A stretch of 30,689 nt of DNA from an uncultured Collinsella sp. GTDB taxonomy: Bacteria; Actinomycetota; Coriobacteriia; Coriobacteriales; Coriobacteriaceae. Positions within the stretch are counted from its first letter, which is position 1; every line of letters begins with the position of its first letter. Under the pieces are notes generated by a model. That model did not search any database, was not told the origin of the DNA, and saw only the letters and a program-made list of their open reading frames with translations. The position numbers and the translations under genes were made by a program. The DNA lies in the NCBI GenBank assembly GCA_902463875.1, contig CABQHR010000001.1, positions 1 through 30,689 on the forward strand, in the 5' to 3' direction. Shown in pieces: positions 5,847 to 15,129 of the stretch.

Positions 5847-8072
5847 ATGAAGCAATCCGAGCTCGTTGACCTTTTGGGGCGTATGACCCTGCGCGAGAAG
5901 ATCGGGCAGTTGGTGCAGCTTGACGGTGGGTGCTTTGGCACCGATGCCGTAGCGGTTGGTCCGCGTGCCAAGCTGGGCGTGACGCAAGAAGATGTTGACG
6001 TATGCGGCAGCGTGCTCAACGTGTTGGGCGCCGAGGAAGTGCATCGTATCCAAGATGCATATCTTGAGCGCAGCCGTCTTAAGATCCCGCTCGTCTTTAT
6101 GGCCGATGTGATCTATGGCTATCAAACCTGCTATCCAATCCCCCTGGGCCTGGGAGCCACGTGGGACCCAGAGCTTATCCGCGAGGATTACAACCTTATT
6201 GCCGAAGAGGCCGTGGCCGATGGCTGCATGGTGACCTTTAGCCCGCCGGTGGACGTGGTGCGCGATGCCCGTTGGGGTCGCTGCCTGGAGATGCCGGGCG
6301 AGGATCCGTACCTAAGCAGCCGCTTCGCTCGCGCGATGGTCGAGGGCTTTAAGGGTGACGGTACGCCGCAGAAGAGCTTGGCCAGCTGCGTCAAACACTT
6401 TGCGGGCTATGGTGCGCCCGAGGCGGGTCGCGAGTACAACACAGTGGATATGAGCGAGTGGCGCCTGCGCAACGAGTACCTGCCTCCGTACCGTGCGGCG
6501 GTCGAGGCTGGTTGCGATTTGGTGATGACGAGCTTCAACACCATCGATGGCATCCCCGCCACGGCAAACCGCCGGCTCATGCACGACGTGTTGCGCGACG
6601 AGTGGGGCTTTGACGGTCCCATCATCACCGATTACGCGGCGATCGACGAGCTCAGGGCACACGGTGTGGCGGCAAACCGTCGCGAGGCGGCCAAGCTCGC
6701 CATGAATGCCACCGTGGACATCGACATGAAGACGCCCTGCTACGCACATGAGCTTGAGGCCCTCATCGAAACGGGTGAGGTTTCGCTCGAGCAGATCGAT
6801 ACCGCCTGCATGCGCGTGCTCGAGCTCAAGAACAGACTCGGTCTGTTTGAGGACCCGTATCGTACGTGCTCGCCCGAGCGCCGTACGGAGGTCACGTGCA
6901 CGCCGGAGCGTCTTGAGAGCGCGCGTAAAACGTGCGACGAGGCCCTCGTGCTCCTTAAAAACGAAGGCGGGCTGCTACCGCTTACGACCGGGGGCAACGC
7001 TCCGCGCGTGGCGCTCATCGGTCCCTATGCCAACAGCCGAGACATCATCGGCATGTGGGCGATTCATGCCGATAAAACTCATTCCGTAACGCTTGCCGAG
7101 GCATTTGCCGAGGTATTGGGCGACGACGGCTTTGCGTGGGCCCAAGGCTGTCCCACGCTCGACGACTACAGCGAGCTTGGGGAGTTTGGCAAGATTCCCG
7201 CGTTCGGTGCGCCGACGGGCGAGGGCGCGGATCTAGAGACGATGGCTGCCGAGGCGCTCGAGCTGGCCGCATCGAGCGACGTGGTGGTCATGGCGCTCGG
7301 AGAACACATGCTGCAGAGCGGTGAGGGCGGAGCGCGTACGGACATTACCATACCGGCTCCGCAGAAGCGCCTGCTCAAGCGCGTGCGCGCGCTCGGCAAG
7401 CCTGTGGTGCTCGTGCTCTTTAACGGGCGTCCTCTTTCCCTCACTGACGTGATCGATGATTGCGATGCAATCGTAGAGGCGTGGTTCCCCGGTACGGCTG
7501 GTGGGCGTTCGGTAGCCGACGTGCTCTTTGGAACGGTCAATCCGAGCGGCAGGCTCACGGTGAGCTTCCCACATAACGTGGGCCAGGAGCCGCTCTACTA
7601 TGCGCAGTTCTCCACCGGACGTCCCGCTAAGACATCAACGCATAGCGGTCGCTTTGTGAACCGCTATATGGACTGCCCTAACGATGCGATGTTCCCCTTT
7701 GGCTACGGACTCTCGTATCATACGGCGCGCTACGATAACCTGCGCCTGAGTGCGGACGAGCTTACGGCGGACGGTGTCATCGAGGTCTCAATCGACGTGA
7801 CCAATGAGGGCGATATTGCTGGTACTGAGGTCGTGCAGCTCTATATCCACGACAAGGTGGCAACGCGCGTGCGCCCCATGCTCGAACTGCGTGACTTTGC
7901 GCGTGTTGAGCTTGCGCCGCGTGAGCGCCGCACGGTGACGTTTATCCTGCGCGAGGAGGCTCTGCGTTTTTGGACGCCCGAGCACGGCTGGGCAAGCGAG
8001 CCCGGCGCGTTTGAGGTCATGGCGGGGCCTAACAGCCGCGACCTGTTGGTGGGGGAGTTCGAGCTCGTCTAG
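5847..8072 (+). CDS. Glycoside hydrolase family 3 beta-glucosidase
   Basis: GH3 enzymes remove terminal beta-linked glucose or related sugars. The 741-aa protein has the (beta/alpha)8 domain with KHFAGYGAPEAGREYNTVDMS and the nucleophile D262 in IITDYAAIDE, then the alpha/beta sandwich with the probable acid/base E493 in LQSGEGGAR, and a C-terminal FnIII-like domain (TEVVQLYIHD, about 650-735). The upstream open frame to 5505 overlaps EIIBC and is not used; the ATG at 5847 has ACGAGG before it. No signal peptide is present, so it acts in the cytoplasm on unphosphorylated glycosides. It follows the EIIBC gene after 140 bases of hairpin-rich spacer and may be cotranscribed. Codon use is less biased than in EIIBC, implying lower expression. 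Confidence 0.93.
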   Translation: MKQSELVDLLGRMTLREKIGQLVQLDGGCFGTDAVAVGPRAKLGVTQEDVDVCGSVLNVLGAEEVHRIQDAYLERSRLKIPLVFMADVIYGYQTCYPIPLGLGATWDPELIREDYNLIAEEAVADGCMVTFSPPVDVVRDARWGRCLEMPGEDPYLSSRFARAMVEGFKGDGTPQKSLASCVKHFAGYGAPEAGREYNTVDMSEWRLRNEYLPPYRAAVEAGCDLVMTSFNTIDGIPATANRRLMHDVLRDEWGFDGPIITDYAAIDELRAHGVAANRREAAKLAMNATVDIDMKTPCYAHELEALIETGEVSLEQIDTACMRVLELKNRLGLFEDPYRTCSPERRTEVTCTPERLESARKTCDEALVLLKNEGGLLPLTTGGNAPRVALIGPYANSRDIIGMWAIHADKTHSVTLAEAFAEVLGDDGFAWAQGCPTLDDYSELGEFGKIPAFGAPTGEGADLETMAAEALELAASSDVVVMALGEHMLQSGEGGARTDITIPAPQKRLLKRVRALGKPVVLVLFNGRPLSLTDVIDDCDAIVEAWFPGTAGGRSVADVLFGTVNPSGRLTVSFPHNVGQEPLYYAQFSTGRPAKTSTHSGRFVNRYMDCPNDAMFPFGYGLSYHTARYDNLRLSADELTADGVIEVSIDVTNEGDIAGTEVVQLYIHDKVATRVRPMLELRDFARVELAPRERRTVTFILREEALRFWTPEHGWASEPGAFEVMAGPNSRDLLVGEFELV

Positions 8073-8176
8073 CTGCATTTGCTTAACGAATGGTGCACGC
8101 GGTGCGCGGCAGGCGTTCGGTCTTGTCGCCGGCGTCCGTCCGGTACCGCGCCCGATATCGATAGGAGGGGTCTGAC

Positions 8177-9631
8177 ATGGCTCATATCGCAACCAATCCG
8201 TATCTGCCGGGATGGGAGTATATCCCCGATGGCGAACCGCATGTCTTTGGTGACCGAGTCTACGTGTATGGAAGCCATGACGCACCCGAGGGCACCGCAT
8301 ACTGCCCGGGTGACTACGTGTGCTGGTCAGCCCCGGTGGACGATCTGGGCTCCTGGACGTTTGAGGGGACCATCTGGCGCAAAGAGGATGACCCGGCCAA
8401 TGTCGATCGAACCGGGTACGGCGCGCCCGATGTGTGCCAGGGTGCCGACGGGCGGTTCTATCTGTATTACTTCACGCTAAGCATGACGAGCGGTTGCATC
8501 ATGTCGGTCGCCGTGTGCGATGAGCCGGCGGGACGCTACCGCTATCTGGGCCCTATTGCCAAGCCCGACGGCTCGCCGTTTGCGGGCGAGGAGGGCTGGG
8601 GCATGCCCTTTGACCCGGCAGTCCTTCCCTGCGGGGACGGGGGTTGCTGGCTCTACTATGGGTTTGGCGCCAAGAAGCCGAGCTCGCGCATGCCCGCATG
8701 TTCCATGGAGGGCGGCTACGTGGTGCGGCTCGGCGCCGATATGCGCACGATGGCTGCGGCACCCAAGCATCTGGCTCCGGCAGTGACGCAGGCGGCGGGC
8801 ACGGGTTTTGAAGGGCATGCCTTCTTTGAGGCCTCGAGCATCCGCGTGCTCGACGGGCGCTACTACTTTGTCTACTCGAGCGAAAACGGACATGAGCTCT
8901 GCTGGGCCACGATGCCAACGCCGGAAGGTCCGGTAACCTACGGCGGCGTGCTCGTTTCCAACGGCGATGTGGGCCTGCCCGGGCACGAGGCCGAGGACGC
9001 CGCTGTGATGGACCTGGGCAACAACCATGGCGGCATGGCGCGCATTGCCGGGGGCGACTACATCTTCTATCACCGTCATACGCACGGTGCGCAGCACGCG
9101 CGCCAGGGGTGCGCTGAGCCCATCGAGATTGCTTCCGATGGACATATCGAACAAGTAGAGATAACGAGCTGTGGGCTCAATGGCGGAGCGCTTCCTTGCG
9201 GGCGCGCGTACCCGGCGAGTATTTGCTGCTACTTGGTGGGGCCGGCCGGCGCGGTTCACTATTCCGGCAATCTGGAAATCGCCGATAACCATCCGGTGAT
9301 TACCCAGGAAGTCGATGCGGGCTGTGTGACTTCGGCACGTACCCATGTGGCCAACCTCTGCGATGGAGCGGGCGTGGGCTACAAATACCTGGCGTTTTCC
9401 GGTGCGGAGCGCACGGTGGAGCTCGAGGTGCGCGGGGATCTTGCCGGTGTGGTGAGTGTGCGCTTGGACGCGCCGGATGGCGCTGAGTTGACGCGCGTCG
9501 AGCTCGTGCCAGGCGAGGGCTGGTGCACGGTGGTCGCACCCCTGACGAAGACCGTTGCCGGTGACCATGCACTTTACCTGGCTATCGAGGGCGTCGGTTC
9601 GGTCGATCTCGCCTCGTTTGCCATCCTTTAA
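8177..9631 (+). CDS. Glycoside hydrolase family 43-like enzyme
   Basis: The 484-aa protein begins NPYLPGWEYIPDGEPHVFGD, the start of the five-bladed propeller in this GH43 branch. Likely catalytic residues are D18 (general base, in PDGEPH), D85 (pKa modulator, GAPDVC) and E218 (acid, GHAFFEASS). GH43 members are alpha-L-arabinofuranosidases or beta-xylosidases; the precise activity is not predictable here. The last 130 residues form a separate beta-rich domain that resembles a CBM6-type module. AGGAGG (8163-8168) precedes the ATG. There is no secretion signal. It lies about 100 bases after GH3 in the same direction and probably belongs to the same operon, trimming side sugars from imported glycosides. 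Confidence 0.85.
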   Translation: MAHIATNPYLPGWEYIPDGEPHVFGDRVYVYGSHDAPEGTAYCPGDYVCWSAPVDDLGSWTFEGTIWRKEDDPANVDRTGYGAPDVCQGADGRFYLYYFTLSMTSGCIMSVAVCDEPAGRYRYLGPIAKPDGSPFAGEEGWGMPFDPAVLPCGDGGCWLYYGFGAKKPSSRMPACSMEGGYVVRLGADMRTMAAAPKHLAPAVTQAAGTGFEGHAFFEASSIRVLDGRYYFVYSSENGHELCWATMPTPEGPVTYGGVLVSNGDVGLPGHEAEDAAVMDLGNNHGGMARIAGGDYIFYHRHTHGAQHARQGCAEPIEIASDGHIEQVEITSCGLNGGALPCGRAYPASICCYLVGPAGAVHYSGNLEIADNHPVITQEVDAGCVTSARTHVANLCDGAGVGYKYLAFSGAERTVELEVRGDLAGVVSVRLDAPDGAELTRVELVPGEGWCTVVAPLTKTVAGDHALYLAIEGVGSVDLASFAIL

Positions 9632-9753
9632 CCCATCTCCCATCGGAGGGGCGGGCTCGCACGGACGACAGGTAGGCCCTGGTCGCGCGTCCGGTGCTCT
9701 CAACACGGCTCGGCCCTCAGGGGGTTGAAACAAAACGGAAGAATGGAGTTGCC

Positions 9754-11352
9754 ATGGCGGAGATTCCGCAGTTGTACACCTGTGCTGGCGGCGGGCAACG
9801 CCTGATGGTGGACGGCCGGCCCTATACGCTGTTTGCGGGCGAGTGCCATAACTCAGCCTCGGGTGGGTGCCGCGCTTTTGCGGATGCTCTCGATCGCGCG
9901 CGGGCGCTCGGTATGAATACCGTGCTCGCCCCGGTTACCTGGGAGCTTTTGGAGCCCGCAGAGGGCGAGTTTGACTTTGGCCAAGTGGACATGATGCTCG
10001 AGCTTGCCCGCGAGCGCGGGCTGCGCCTGGGCGTGCTGTGGTTTGGCGCGTACAAAAATGCGCAGTGCTACTATGCGCCCGCGTGGGTCAAACGCGATAT
10101 CGAGCGTTTTCGTCGTGCGCAGATGGTGCCCGGGCAGAACAAGGTTCACTATGCCGAGTTCCATAACTTTGAGATCACGGCGCTTTCGCTCTATTGCGAG
10201 GAGACGCGCGCGGCGGATGCCGGCGCCTACGCGGCTTTGATGGCGCACCTGCGCGAGGTGGATGCGCAAGATCATACGGTGATACTCGTGCAGGTAGAAA
10301 ACGAGTGCGGTCAGATGGTCGCGGCACGTGAGCACTCGCCTTGGGCGGATGCCGCCTTTGCGGAGAGCGTGCCTACGGAGCTGATCGAGGCGCTTGCGGT
10401 CGATCCTACCTCCCTGGCGTCTGAGCTTGCGGAAGCCCTTGAAGCGGGCGCCGGCTCTGGTTCGTGGGAACAGGTTTTTGGCGAGCATGCCGAGGAGATG
10501 TTTACCACCTACCACATGGCTCGCTACGTGGAGGCGGTCGCCGCAGCGGGCCGCGCCGAGCATCCGCTGCCCACGGCCTGCAATTGCTGGCTCGACAAGG
10601 GTCACAAGCCTGGGCGCTTTCCCACGGGCGGTCCCAACCTGCGTGTGATGGGCGTGTGGAAGCATGCCGCCCCGAGCATCGACATGCTGGGCCCCGATAT
10701 CTACATCCCGGCGTTTTGCAAGGTCTGCGACGGATATGCGTGCGAGGACAACCCGCTCTTTATCCCCGAGACCGCGACGCACGCCTACGCCGCCGCGCGC
10801 CAGGTCTGGGCGGTGGCCCATCACCATGCCCTGTGCTTCGCTCCTTTTGGCTACGAGGAGATGGGCGAGCCCTTTGGCGATTCGGCGGGTATTCTCTTTG
10901 GCATGGATACGAGCGACCCCGCTTTGCTCACGCCTCAGGACCGGGAGGAATATGCGGAGGTCACGCGTGGGCTGGCTCAGTTATTTGAACTTGCCGAGGA
11001 CGATGCCGCGTACGCGACGCTCGATGCCGTGACGAGTGAGGTGGCAGCCGAGGGCCTGCTCGATATGGGTTCCATAGCAATTAAGGTGAGCTTTGATGAG
11101 GGTGCCCTGCCCGGTGCGTGTGCGGCCCTTCGCGCCGCCGACGGCGCCGTGTACCTGCTTGCGCTTCGTTGCGGCTTGGCGCTCGAGTCGCACGCGGCGG
11201 GTGAGCCGCATGTGGATGTGGCGTCGCTCGAGACGGGGACCGTTGAGAACGGCGCGTGGGTGCGCGACTGCCGTCTCAACGGCGACGAGGTCGCCATTAT
11301 GCGCTATAGCTCTCCCGTGCTTCTTCGTTTGGAGGCCATCACGTACGCTTAG
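9754..11352 (+). CDS. GH35/GH42-like beta-galactosidase, DUF5597 type
   Basis: The ATG at 9754 is preferred over the in-frame ATG at 9694 because TGGAG lies before it and the conserved part starts soon after. The 532-aa product has a TIM barrel with VDGRPYTLFAGECHNSAS, then MNTVLAPVTWELLEPAEGEFDF, as in GH35 enzymes of the DUF5597 group. The acid/base is probably E184 in QVENECGQM and the nucleophile E339 in FIPETATHAY. The C-terminal part (about 420-532) matches the position of the DUF5597 domain. No signal peptide is visible. It continues the GH3-GH43 gene row and would remove terminal beta-galactose or a similar sugar. Family assignment is good; substrate is inferred. Confidence 0.82.
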   Translation: MAEIPQLYTCAGGGQRLMVDGRPYTLFAGECHNSASGGCRAFADALDRARALGMNTVLAPVTWELLEPAEGEFDFGQVDMMLELARERGLRLGVLWFGAYKNAQCYYAPAWVKRDIERFRRAQMVPGQNKVHYAEFHNFEITALSLYCEETRAADAGAYAALMAHLREVDAQDHTVILVQVENECGQMVAAREHSPWADAAFAESVPTELIEALAVDPTSLASELAEALEAGAGSGSWEQVFGEHAEEMFTTYHMARYVEAVAAAGRAEHPLPTACNCWLDKGHKPGRFPTGGPNLRVMGVWKHAAPSIDMLGPDIYIPAFCKVCDGYACEDNPLFIPETATHAYAAARQVWAVAHHHALCFAPFGYEEMGEPFGDSAGILFGMDTSDPALLTPQDREEYAEVTRGLAQLFELAEDDAAYATLDAVTSEVAAEGLLDMGSIAIKVSFDEGALPGACAALRAADGAVYLLALRCGLALESHAAGEPHVDVASLETGTVENGAWVRDCRLNGDEVAIMRYSSPVLLRLEAITYA

Positions 11353-11377
11353 CCGCAGTCATTGCCGCCCGGCCCCT

Positions 11378-11471
11378 CACTTCCTTTCCTCCCCGGGGAC
11401 GGGTTCCTGTGGAGGAAAAACTTCGAGAGGCGAACCTGTTGCCAGGGGAGGAAGCGAGGTATCAGGAAGTG
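11378..11471. repeat. Long imperfect hairpin before the GH1 gene
   Basis: CACTTCCT followed by TTCCTCCCC (11378-11394) faces GGGGAGGAA (11445-11453) and AGGAAGTG (11464-11471), with a 10-base bulge on the right side. The loop contains GGGGACGGGTTCC, close to the core of the REP-like elements elsewhere in the window. It separates the GH35-like gene from the GH1 promoter. Confidence 0.6.
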
Positions 11472-11534
11472 TCAGTCGCTGCGGGCGGATGAGGCCGTTG
11501 GGGCGAAAAGAAGTTTCGAGCTGTGCCGTTGCCG

Positions 11535-11563
11535 TTGAGCGACGTGCTGTTTGTAGAGATACT
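11535..11563 (+). promoter_or_regulatory. Candidate GH1 promoter
   Basis: TTGAGC (11535-11540) and GATACT (11558-11563) are exactly 17 bases apart, 37 bases before the start codon. It suggests that GH1 has its own transcript. Confidence 0.55.
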
Positions 11564-11587
11564 GAACCTATGACAATTATCGTGTGA

Positions 11588-13030
<1,443 letters not shown>

Positions 13031-13063
13031 GGCTTTCCCAACAACTATAGCCTCCTAACCAAG

Positions 13064-13102
13064 ACGCTCGGCGAGCAGTTAATGCCCGCCGGGCGTTTTG
13101 TT
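13064..13102 (+). terminator. Rho-independent terminator after GH1
   Basis: ACGCTCGGCG (13064-13073) pairs with CGCCGGGCGT (13087-13096), with one G-U pair. TTTTGTT follows. Confidence 0.85.
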
Positions 13103-13159
13103 AAAAGAAGTGAAAGAAAGCAAAAGAAGTTAAAACTTGCAAAAGAAGTGAAGCGCTCA
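13103..13159. repeat. Three 19-bp direct repeats
   Basis: AAAAGAAGT starts at 13103, 13122 and 13141, an exact period of 19. The first two units and the flanking base before the third end in GC. The row directly follows the GH1 terminator and runs into the hairpin at 13155. It is A-rich in a GC-rich setting. Confidence 0.8.
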
Positions 13160-13199
13160 TTGGGGACGTACTGAAATGAGTGCCGCGTCCCCAATGAGT
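13155..13199. repeat. Inverted repeat with GGGGACG core
   Basis: GCTCATTGGGGACG (13155-13168) pairs with CGTCCCCAATGAGT (13186-13199), 13 of 14 bases. It belongs to the same broad class as the GGGGACAGG hairpins. A further GGTACCTGGGGACGC at 13309-13323 could compete for the right arm. Confidence 0.75.
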
Positions 13200-13207
13200 A
13201 CCCGCAG

Positions 13208-13280
13208 AATGAGAGTGGATAATCTCCCGTTTTTGGCCTGTGTGCAGGCTCAAAGTGGGAGATTGTCCACTCTCGTCATT
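13208..13280. repeat. Hairpin in the GH1-DUF1593 gap
   Basis: GAGAGTGGATAATCTCCC (13211-13228) pairs with GGGAGATTGTCCACTCTC (13257-13274), 17 of 18 bases and the last as G-U. AATGA and TCATT extend it outward. It lies between two convergent genes and could serve both as a terminator, but no T run is next to it. Confidence 0.8.
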
Positions 13281-13351
13281 TGGGTGTCCAAAAATCCTCG
13301 CTCGTTTGGTACCTGGGGACGCTCTTTGTCGGATATTGGCGCTGCCGCTTG

Positions 13352-14863
13352 TTACGCGACGGTGATGGCAACCTGGACGTAGCGGGTACAGGGGCGCTCG
13401 GCGCGCGTCTGGACGGTGAGGGTGAGCACGAAGCGGTCGCCGGGCCGCGCGTCGGCGGGCACGATGAAAGCGGTGTCTACCGTGCATTCTTGCCACAGCG
13501 ACAGATCCTGGGCGCCTGCATAGCTCGACGGGTCCACGGCGACATCCCAATGTGCATCGAAGCCCTTGCCGTCGGGGTCGATGACGGTCGCCGCAAGGGC
13601 AACGCGCTCGCCGGCGGCGGCGCTGCGGTCGTCCATGACCTCGGCAACAAACGCCGGATGCGAGCAGGCCACGGGCTCGTGGGCGCACCACTGCGCACGG
13701 GCGGCGAAGTCCTCCTGGTAAGCACGCAGGTAGGGATTGGGGTTACCCTCTGCCGGCGTGCCCATGGCCGCAAATCCCGCGGGTGCATTCGAGTCAGGAT
13801 GTCCGTCAAGGAACATGCGGCCGAGCAGCGTATCGAAGCCGCGCTCATCGATGCCGCGCAGGCCAAAGGGCAGCAGCGGAATATAGGTCATGCTATCGCC
13901 CTCGGCCATAAAGTCGCCGCGATCGAACTGCATCGCCGGGATGCCCTCCAAACCCCAATCCAGACGGGCATGCTTACCAAACTGAAAGCGCTCGGGCTCG
14001 TTTTCGTAAATCTTGCCATCGCCATAGAGCATATAGCGCGCCATAAGGGGGCCGTTGCCTTGTGTGAGGTTCTGTGCAGGCCAGGGAGCCTGAAACAGCG
14101 GCAGCGTATCGGGTTGAGCCATCTTGGCATCAACGTAGCCGCCGTACATATAGGGCACGCACCAAAAGATGAGCTCGGGAAAAAGCTCGCGCCCATGGTC
14201 GAGCCAAGAATTGTCCTGCCCCACACCATCGGCAACGCCCATCACGCGCACCTTCTGATAGACGCGCTGCTGCACAGAGGGCCACTCAGGCGTATCGCGA
14301 TAGCGCTCATCAATACTCATAAGCGCACGAACGATCGTATTCATACCGCCCCAGCTGAGCAGCCAAAGCGTACGCGGGTCATCATCCAAAATCGCTTGAG
14401 CAATCACGCGCGAACCTTCAGTCTCCTCGCGCACATCGCCCTCAAAGGCAACATTCCCAACAAAGGTACGCTCAATCATCTGAGCCGGCGAGGGAAACGG
14501 CGGCTCGCCGGCCGCAGTCGCATTAGCCTGCAACTGCGGCCAAGCCTGGGCATATTCATTACTCCAGAGACTCTCAATCCAATGCTCAGGAAATGGCCGA
14601 TACTCAAGAAGCTCCCCAGCCAGCGGATCAGGCTCATGAGGCACAATACCCCACTCATAAGAGCGACGCCCTTTAGTCCGCCAATGCGGATTCACCTCAC
14701 CAAGCGTATGGACCCCATCCCCAAGAAAGTGATACTGCGAAGCCGTATACACCACAGCCTGCACGTCAAGCAAGTTGAGATACAGAGCCAAATGAACAAG
14801 CGAGTTCATATCATCGACTTCCATATCAGTGGTAACAATCACCCGAGTCAACTTCTGGGACAT
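13352..14863 (-). CDS. DUF1593 nucleoside-hydrolase-like, Sde0182-type protein
   Basis: The 503-aa product begins RVIVTTDMEVDDMNSLVHLALYLN, the Asp-rich Ca-site opening of the nucleoside-hydrolase fold as found in DUF1593 (cellulose-binding Sde0182-type) proteins. The C-terminal 100 residues form an Ig-like beta domain (DRSAAAGERVALAATVIDPDG). The start at 14863 (MSQKL) is chosen because GGAG lies nine bases before it; an ATG 24 bases upstream has no ribosome site. There is no signal peptide. Family members are thought to act on plant polysaccharide products, but no activity is firmly assigned. Its first third uses many T-ending codons, unlike the rest. It is convergent with GH1 and transcribed in the same direction as the esterase upstream. 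Confidence 0.8.
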   Translation of the reverse strand: MSQKLTRVIVTTDMEVDDMNSLVHLALYLNLLDVQAVVYTASQYHFLGDGVHTLGEVNPHWRTKGRRSYEWGIVPHEPDPLAGELLEYRPFPEHWIESLWSNEYAQAWPQLQANATAAGEPPFPSPAQMIERTFVGNVAFEGDVREETEGSRVIAQAILDDDPRTLWLLSWGGMNTIVRALMSIDERYRDTPEWPSVQQRVYQKVRVMGVADGVGQDNSWLDHGRELFPELIFWCVPYMYGGYVDAKMAQPDTLPLFQAPWPAQNLTQGNGPLMARYMLYGDGKIYENEPERFQFGKHARLDWGLEGIPAMQFDRGDFMAEGDSMTYIPLLPFGLRGIDERGFDTLLGRMFLDGHPDSNAPAGFAAMGTPAEGNPNPYLRAYQEDFAARAQWCAHEPVACSHPAFVAEVMDDRSAAAGERVALAATVIDPDGKGFDAHWDVAVDPSSYAGAQDLSLWQECTVDTAFIVPADARPGDRFVLTLTVQTRAERPCTRYVQVAITVA

Positions 14864-14992
14864 AGGAACAGCTCCAATCAAAATCAATTCAGCCAGTTAC
14901 GCGCAAGGCAAGACGGGACCCACGCCCCCATCGCCCGCGACCCGGCGGCCCGCCGGAATCGGCCGACCAGCGTTTCGAACAACGTTAACTTA

Positions 14993-15119
14993 GGGGGCTC
15001 TGACCTTTAGTTTTGTAAACATTCCGCAGCGCGAGCCCCGCTTATCCGATGCTCCGAAGGAGCAGGATAAGCGGGGCTCATGCGCGAGGACGTTTACAAA
15101 ACTAAAGGTCAGAGCCCCC
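14993..15119. repeat. 127-bp near-complete palindrome
   Basis: Bases 14993-15020 and 15092-15119 are perfect 28-bp inverted repeats (outer end GGGGGCTCTGACC). Inside, GAGCCCCGCTTATCC (15033-15047) pairs with GGATAAGCGGGGCTC (15065-15079), and GCTCC pairs with GGAGC around GAA at the tip. No target duplication is obvious at the ends. It lies ten bases beyond the stop of the minus-strand esterase gene. Confidence 0.92.
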
Positions 15120-15129
15120 GATGGGATGG

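Noticed and set aside
13103..13159. CRISPR-like direct repeats
   Set aside because: The period is 19 with only about nine conserved bases and no spacers of CRISPR length; no cas genes are present.
13280..15010. A 576-codon plus-strand frame opposite the DUF1593 gene
   Set aside because: The minus strand encodes a recognisable DUF1593 protein with a ribosome site; the plus frame runs through hairpins and has no motif.
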